64,000 nt of DNA from Ancylostoma caninum (lineage: Eukaryota > Nematoda > Chromadorea > Rhabditida > Ancylostomatidae). Of this stretch, positions 57,720-64,000 are shown in pieces (position 1 is the stretch's first letter; every line of letters begins with the position of its first letter). The notes under the pieces were generated by a model. That model saw nothing but the letters and a program-made list of their open reading frames with translations. It was not told the origin of the DNA and did no database searches. The stretch spans positions 806,001 through 870,000 of the forward strand of contig JBAJFG010000314.1 in the NCBI GenBank assembly GCA_037903475.1, read 5' to 3'. The position numbers and the translations under genes were made by a program.

Positions 57720-57926
57720 GAGGATGAGCTGGTGCATATCCTGATCAACGCTATAGCAGATTTGGCAAGGGAACACTCAGTGCAGGTGAAATATTGCAGA
57801 CAATTTGCTAGGAAGAAAGAACAACGAAAACAACAAATTAAGGATGACGCAAGAAATATTCTGCTAAGGAGAACGTGCGAAGGCATAGAGAAGCAGCGGG
57901 AGAAAGAAACAGCGGCGAGTTGCTGA
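57720..57926 (+). pseudogene. Arg/Lys-rich helical ORF
   Basis: A 64-codon frame with a strongly amphipathic, charged composition (YCRQFARKKEQRKQQIKDD) suggesting a coiled coil or nucleic-acid-binding helix. It ends at TGA. It may be a downstream piece of the zinc-finger element at 56 kb. Confidence 0.3.
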
Positions 57927-58878
57927 AGAGGGTACAGGATGACCAGTGGATCATAGAGCCGTTCACAAAGCCAAGATTGATCTACAGACTCACAATAAAC
58001 CAAAGCTCTTGCGAAAAAGTTTGTTTTACAAATTACGTCGGTAAGGTTTTACTCAATATTTTAACGAACGTTTAGAAGAAGATACACTGCTCGTTCTGCA
58101 ACGTGTATCCAGTGTGCGTAGTATGCTCATGTGCGGCTTCAGTAAATTGTGGCATCGCATGCAAACACGCACATCGCACTGTATAACGATGGAACGGTAA
58201 GTGCGATAGAAGCCTAGAATATTCTATCCTACAACCTTTGATGCTTCACTTCATTAGGAATCTGCAGAAAGCAGATGGCACCAGTTTCGTCCTTGAGAAT
58301 GAAGATGTGGAACCTTAAGTCTACTGTTTCAGTACATCAGCACAGCACAGTGTGGGAGTGAGTACAAATAGACGTATATGGACAGCTAATGGCGACAACT
58401 AAGGAGGTGAGCAGAGAATTTTGATATTGCTAACTCCGGGTATCGCAGCGCCGAAAAGTGTGAAGAAAATAAAGCCTATCTTGACATGCTTTTGGGAAGT
58501 AAAACAAAACAATTAGTGGTGAGACTTGTTTTCACTGGAGGAGCACTCAGGAGCGGTCACATATGAGCTTTTTTGCTTTGGACGGCACATTTCTATTTTG
58601 TTATTTTTAAGCTTAGGTGCAACGCGCATGATGTATGCGGCATGGGGAAAAGTAAGTGCTTCCGTTGAATTGTTAAAGAAGTCGAGTAAGAAATGTACGA
58701 GACTGGTTTTTTTGTTTTTTGTTCACCTGGCCTTTGACCGTGCTAGCTATTCAAGTTTCAAAACGGCAGCCATGCACTATCTTCACTCCCGAGTTTTCAT
58801 ACTCAATTAATTGCAAAATACTCTTTCCAGTAGGTGATTGAAAAGTGAACTGAAACCAACTTCTGCAGGCACCTAGTA

Positions 58879-60986
58879 TTAAATTGTTCCACAATAAATG
58901 GCCGCAACATGGTAATGAATTGTTGGAAGTTCATAAATCCATTATTTTGGAAGTTAGATAGACAAACTTTGGAATATTACAAAGACCAGGACCTGCTCCA
59001 CTGCATGTAAAAAGGCTTCTGCAATCACCTTTCCTTATGATTTCTGCAGACGACATTGTACGATGAGGCAAAACATGGTTTTTGTGCTCTCCCAATTTTT
59101 AGACTATTTTTCTACCCGAATAGAACGAAAGCCGGATTTGGTGTTAGTTCTGCATTTGGCCATGTAGTTGTGTTATAAGGACACAAGCTATAGAAAAGCA
59201 CTTCTGGAACGATAGGAGTTCTCAACTTTGAACTTTGAGTGATTATCATGAAACTTCTTAGATAAGAAATCATAATTCTGGAAGCCGGACGAGAATTCTG
59301 AAGCAGTCCATAAAAGTGTTAGCAGCTAGGTTGGGCGCAATTAAATCATTGGTTGCTCTACCTTTACGGCAACTGAACATCATAAAAAATGGGCAAAGTG
59401 GATTTTGAACAAACGCATTGCCGGTGCTTAAATTGCGGCACCATTCACTTTAATCCCTCTAATAAATAATGCTGCGGAGTCTTTTGGAAAAGTGGGCCTC
59501 TTTCAATGATGGGTAGACATTCCTCAATAAAATAGAGTTTTGTTTTGTTTGTATCGCTGAGGGAGATCTGGATATATTCAACAAATCTCGACATACCAGA
59601 AAAAGGTTTCTTTTTCTGATAGATGAAATAGTGCTCGAGCTATTCGACAGTAGCTAGATCGGGCCAAGTGCATGTCCACTGGCGGGGCAGGCAAATCCAC
59701 ACAGAGCTACATTCTACCAAGAAAAATTTCACTGAGGGGTTGGATCTCTCCTAACAATGTTGTGTTGGACAGACCTTTGCATAATAGAATATCCTTTGAA
59801 CTTGCAGTGATTCCTCTTTAAATCTAGAAAATCCACGTGAATCAATGTGTACTGAAAATTGACCTTTCGCACTTCGTTGACTCCTGTGATTTAAGCTTTT
59901 TCCTTTACGCAAGTTCCACTGTACCGCAAAAATCTCTAGGAAATGCTGATTATAATAATTTCATAGCTCAGGGAAATCTCAAGTTTTAGCTGAGTTACAC
60001 GTCTTGAAATGGGCACCTCCAAAACGGCTAGTATTTAAGACATTCGCGACAACGCAGATTTTCCGCTCAGGGCCACTTTGGACCAAAGCGAGTTTGCGCT
60101 TGTTTTTTAATGAAGTTGCGAGAGTTAGGGCATATTTGACGTGCTGATCACAAATATGCCATCTATTTTACTTGGTAAAGCACTTCTGTAGTGTTACTGC
60201 ATGTATACTGTAGAAACTGTAGAAAGACATTTTTCTATCAGAATTCAACCAAAATTTGCACAGGAGGGTTATTTTACATACATACAGATTAAGAATATGA
60301 TATTTATTGTCTACCGTATCGCATCACTGCGGGGTTACTGTAATCATACTGTAGGAAGTGTGGAGAAGATTTTGCATCAGAATTTGCCCAAAACTGGAGT
60401 TGTTTTACACGCTGATCTCGAATATGGCACCTATTGCGAATATGGAAAAATTCGTGCTCAGCATGTCAAATAACCCCACTTGTCAAAGTTTCACTGAATT
60501 TGGTGAACAAAATGCATCTACAATATGCCTACGGTAACCCTACAGTACTGCGCTACGGTACAAAATGAATGTCAATTTTGTGCTCGGCATGTCAAATAAC
60601 CCCAATTGCCGAAGTTTCACTGAATTTGGGGAATAAAATTCATCTACAGTATGTCTAAGTAACCATACGATAACACTACAGTAGCTTTAGAGTACTGCTT
60701 TACGGTGCAGGACTGATGGCGTATTCATGTTCAGCACGTCAATTAACCCCAAAGTTCAAATTTGCTGTAGATGCTGTGAGAAAATACATCAACACTATCT
60801 ACAGTATGACTACAGTAATCCTACAGTATCGCAGCTACGGTACAAAATGGATGCCATTTCCGTGTTCAGCGGGTACAATAACCCCTAGGGGCACAATATG
60901 GGGGAGCTCCACCTAAGAAAAAGGGATAAAACGGATACGACCCACCGGTGGGTCGTATTGTCCTTATGTGTTAAGGGACAACCTAA
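58879..60986. mobile_element. mariner-like element, copy 2, inverted and split by a satellite
   Basis: The left end TTAAATTGTTCCACAATAAA and following CCGCAAC match the complement of the right end of the 43.54-kb copy; the body is collinear in reverse (e.g. GTTCATAAATCCATTA, GATGAGGCAAAACATG, ATTTTGAACAAA). Homology runs to ACCTCCAAAACGGC at about 60030. Then ~930 bp of unrelated sequence intervenes, and the missing terminal GGGACAACCTAA reappears at 60975-60986 followed by TA. Confidence 0.8.
60060..60960. repeat. ~125-145-bp satellite inserted near a mariner end
   Basis: Units are marked by GTGCTC-GCATGTCAAATAAC (about 60452, 60578, 60725, 60864) and by CTACAGTA/CTACGGTACAAAATG. Earlier, more diverged units extend left to about 60100. 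Dense CTACAGTA-type motifs give it low complexity. Confidence 0.75.
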
Positions 60987-60999
60987 TATATCTCACCGT

Positions 61000-62060
61000 T
61001 ATCCCACCACTCCAGTATGCTGTTGTTGTTGAGTTATTTTGAATGCATTTAACTTTCATGGGATTCCATTTATGCGATTCATTTGTGTTTTGACTGACAG
61101 TTTCGGTTTAGTCTCGTTTGTTTTTAATTTAGTTTGTTGTAACACCATTTTGATTATTTCGAACAATTTTTTTGCTGAACTGCGGAGTGTGTTTCGAACA
61201 ATTTTTTGCTGAACTGCGGGTTTCGCAAAAATTGCAATAACGTTGATATGTCTTGCGGTTGGTGATATTAGAGTGTTGATGAATGTGCCCAGCATTTCAT
61301 ACAGTCCTTATCGAAAACTCAAGCAATCGCGGGGGTCGACTGCAGGTGAAAATAGGTCCACCCTCAGTTGTACTTGGAGGTGGACCCAAATCACATGGCA
61401 CTTACCCCCCCCCCCACGTATCGCAGACGTCCCCTCATGTCCTGACAGTACAATCTTCGCCCCACGTGCCCTCGCTGCTTTCCCCGATCTGGCAAAGGGA
61501 TGCCGCTTCTTCACATCTGTTCAGATGACAAAATTTGAGCAGATTACGCGTGCTTTCGAGCAGATTTCGTTTATTTTTCGCCGAAATATTCCCTCATTTA
61601 TCCCAAAAAATACACGTAATTGTCCAGAAAATAAGCAAAACAAGCTCGGTTTTACGCGAATTGCGCCCGAAAATTAGGTGACTTGTAGCAAAAATATTGC
61701 CCATGGAGGAGCAAGCGTTTTGAATATTTTACACACCCAAATCCAACTACAGTCCTTAGATCTACGCCGAAGACCTTCCTCAGTGCATCCAGCTGACAAT
61801 GACCATTAATGAAACTGGAACGACTGAAGAACACTTCATACCGACAAAAAGGTTTGAACAGCAGCCACTCAAATCAAAAATTAATTTTACAAAATAACGT
61901 CAGCAACATTGCCTAGAAACACTCCTCTGTTCAGCGTCATTCCTGGCTGGCGCTCAAAGTCGTTAGGACGCCATTTCCCTCGTTTAGTTAGGACAAGCTT
62001 ATCTTTAAGAAATCTCATTCCGGTATCCGATGTGCAGGATCTTCAATGTCAGCACTTTTG
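61000..62060. other. Stretch without a supported gene
   Basis: Includes a local duplication CGAACAATTTTTTTGCTGAA near 61160-61215, and a C11 run near 61405. No coding content recognised. Confidence 0.5.
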
Positions 62061-62100
62061 CACAACTTTCCACTGGCACTGACATTTTTCTCCTTTTGCA

Positions 62101-62233
62101 GAGCTTATCCTGGGAACTCCTTTCGCCAGATCGCACAAGATTTGGGCATGTGGATTTGAGTGAGCTGAAGCCCCTCCACAGAAACACAACAACTGCGGAG
62201 CAGAGGGCTATCATCGAAGCCCTGACTTGAGGT
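62101..62233 (+). CDS. Candidate isolated exon, unknown
   Basis: An acceptor CCTTTTGCAG (62091-62100) opens a frame LSWELLSPDRTRFGHVDLSE that is open for 42 codons and ends in TGA just before GAG|GTGAGC. It could be a last coding exon or chance. A further open frame (62410-62697) follows after a TTTAG, also unknown. Confidence 0.2.
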
Positions 62234-63601
62234 GAGCTGCTGGTTAGGATTTATATAGATGCTATTGGTTACAATAACTAATTAATAACAGTAACTACAA
62301 TAACTAACTACTTCATGATACTATGGGACTGCTTCAGCATCATGATCAAGTAACAAGTGGGCTAGAAACCTTATTATCTGATCTTTAGGGCTTGCTGTGA
62401 GCGAGACCTATGGGCCACTATTCTCGTTTTGATTTTGCCAAGGCCACGGCGAATTTTTGGTATGAAGGGATGAGACAGTTGTCACTTCTAGTACCGAATG
62501 TTTTGGGCTCTAGTCTTTATCTCTTCTTTACACATTCGATTGATTTCAATTTTGAATACCAAGCATTCGGGGGCACAATCAACATCAATAATAGCGATGA
62601 CAGGTTTGTGATGTTTTATCAGTGTTGTAATTATACTACATTGCCCTCTCTGTGGCAAGTCGTGGACATCGACGACTTTAGGAGGTTCACAAAATGACGA
62701 GGACATCACAACCGACGATCTAATCAGAATCTCCACTGCATTCCACTCTGCATTTAGAAGTATAAGTAAAAGTAAATTGTGTACTATCATACTATAAAGA
62801 ATAAAAACGCGAATTCAAATGTCGTAAGTTTTCCGCGCCCTGAGCGCCGCGCGCAGCGGCACCCACCGCGTGTGGCGCTCAAGTGCACAATCACATGGCA
62901 AAGTTGGTTGTTGTTTAGTCATGATCTGTAGTTTTTTTGTTTTGCTTTTTAATAATTGTTATACTGCCGTTGCTAGTTATGATGTTGTTGCTATTGTTTT
63001 CTTTTGCCTTGTTGTTGTTCTTCTTATTGTTGTGGTTTTATGAATGTTTTATGTGCATTGTTATTGATACAGTTGTTTTTTTTATTGTTGTTCTTGCTGT
63101 TGTTCTAACAGGATAGGTTGCCACAGCTTCCAAGCAAGAAACTTGGAAGGAATCACTTGATTTGTTTTGGTTTCCACGAAAACCCCTCAAAGAGAAGTGA
63201 ACAAAATAAATGCTGGGTTATGACAAGCAGCAGGCAGTACAGGAGTTCTACAAACATTACAAACGCTACAGAACAGGGATTCCACGTCTATCAAAACAAA
63301 ACGTCCAACGACATCTAGCAACAGAGCAGTTGCTGTGCTGAGCGAAGAAGCAGATATCTGAAAGAATGAACTGAAAAAAAGAAGAAAAGAATTACAACAA
63401 GAATCACAAAAATAGAGTCGAGAGAAATTTAAACATTAAACAAACTTCAGAGTGAAATAGGGCGAAGGACTGGGGGAAATTAATTGAAGTGAGAGCGAGA
63501 TCCGATTAATCCAACTTCGATTTCGGAAGTGCATTGAGAAGATGACGCCTCATTGTGAATAAGAAGAATCAGTTCTATAGTATAGGCGTTGAAAAAAGAC
63601 A

Positions 63602-63793
63602 ATGTTGGGCGTGCATGTCAATACAAGACATCGAGAGTTCACGCTCTTGGATATTGGTTCAAGAACTGTCGCACGTTTTGACGCAACGGGCCAGCACTAT
63701 GGCTATCATATCGATGGTCCTGAAGAAGCCACAAATTCTATTATGTCAACAAAGTATGGGGCCGGATTGTCAAAGTTCCACTCAATCGCATGA
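63602..63793 (+). CDS. Candidate ORF, unknown
   Basis: A 63-codon frame with protein-like composition (LLDIGSRTVARFDATGQHYG). No splice context or family could be established. The rest of 62.8-64.0 kb is T-rich or purine-rich non-coding DNA. Confidence 0.2.
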   Translation: MLGVHVNTRHREFTLLDIGSRTVARFDATGQHYGYHIDGPEEATNSIMSTKYGAGLSKFHSIA

Positions 63794-64000
63794 GTGTAGC
63801 TGGACTGGTATCGCTTTACGAGAAAGAGATGGAGTAACTTGAGGTGTCTGGGCACGTTAGTATGCAGACAGTGTGTGCTCAAGTTGGACCACGGAGCAGG
63901 AGGGTATCGTTTCTCAAGAAATGTTGCAAGTCATGAGAAGGAAAATATGCCGTGTTTTGACCACGTTTTCACGATGATAATAGCGATGGAGGTTGCAAAT

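Overview
The window looks like nuclear DNA of a nematode, most probably a clade V strongylid (hookworm/Haemonchus type). The reasons are host genes cut into short exons with TTTTCAG/TTTCAG acceptors, an intron-containing serine beta-lactamase-like (LACT) gene of the type expanded in Caenorhabditis and its parasitic relatives, small secreted Ly6-type proteins, RTE-type LINEs, Ty3/Gypsy sequence and many mariner and hAT relics. The genus is an inference. Nothing indicates a bacterial contig.

Layout. 1-6.4 kb: a decayed Ty3/Gypsy LTR retrotransposon (gag, protease, RT, RNase H, start of integrase). 6.9-7.6 kb: a TIR-bounded minisatellite with an internal tRNA-like promoter. 8.4-10.2 kb: a 60-bp satellite plus a tail that recurs at 16.5-17.5 kb. 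10.86-11.1 kb: a very long CA tract. 12.1-20.3 kb: a ten-exon LACT gene whose first visible intron (5.46 kb) holds a mariner element split by a hAT-like element, which in turn carries a copy of another dispersed repeat. 21.0-22.3 kb: an element with ~250-bp inverted termini. 22.5-25.9 kb: a full-length RTE LINE with an intact 1068-codon ORF and a perfect 13-bp target duplication, the youngest-looking element here. 26.2-30 kb: a foldback element, a mariner transposase fragment and a second TIR-bounded minisatellite. 30.5-32.6 kb: two ~920-bp TIR elements in inverted orientation around a tRNA-like spacer. 32.7-35.3 kb: a second, damaged LINE. 37.0-37.6 and 46.65-47.3 kb: two paralogous minus-strand Ly6/three-finger secreted protein genes with identical exon sizes and phases. 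43.2-45.7 kb: a hAT element containing a 1.28-kb mariner-like element. 51.7-58 kb: C2H2 zinc-finger coding remnants and charged ORFs. 58.9-61 kb: a second mariner-like copy broken by a ~130-bp satellite. 61-64 kb: only weak candidate exons.

Few host genes are secure: the LACT gene and the two Ly6 paralogues. Most of the rest is mobile or repetitive DNA. The most unusual structure is a group of four elements (6.96, 29.08, 30.48 and 31.71 kb) whose ends begin CTCTGA or CTCAGA, mostly flanked by 2-bp direct repeats; three carry tRNA-like Pol III boxes and two carry internal minisatellites. No family name could be matched to them from sequence alone.
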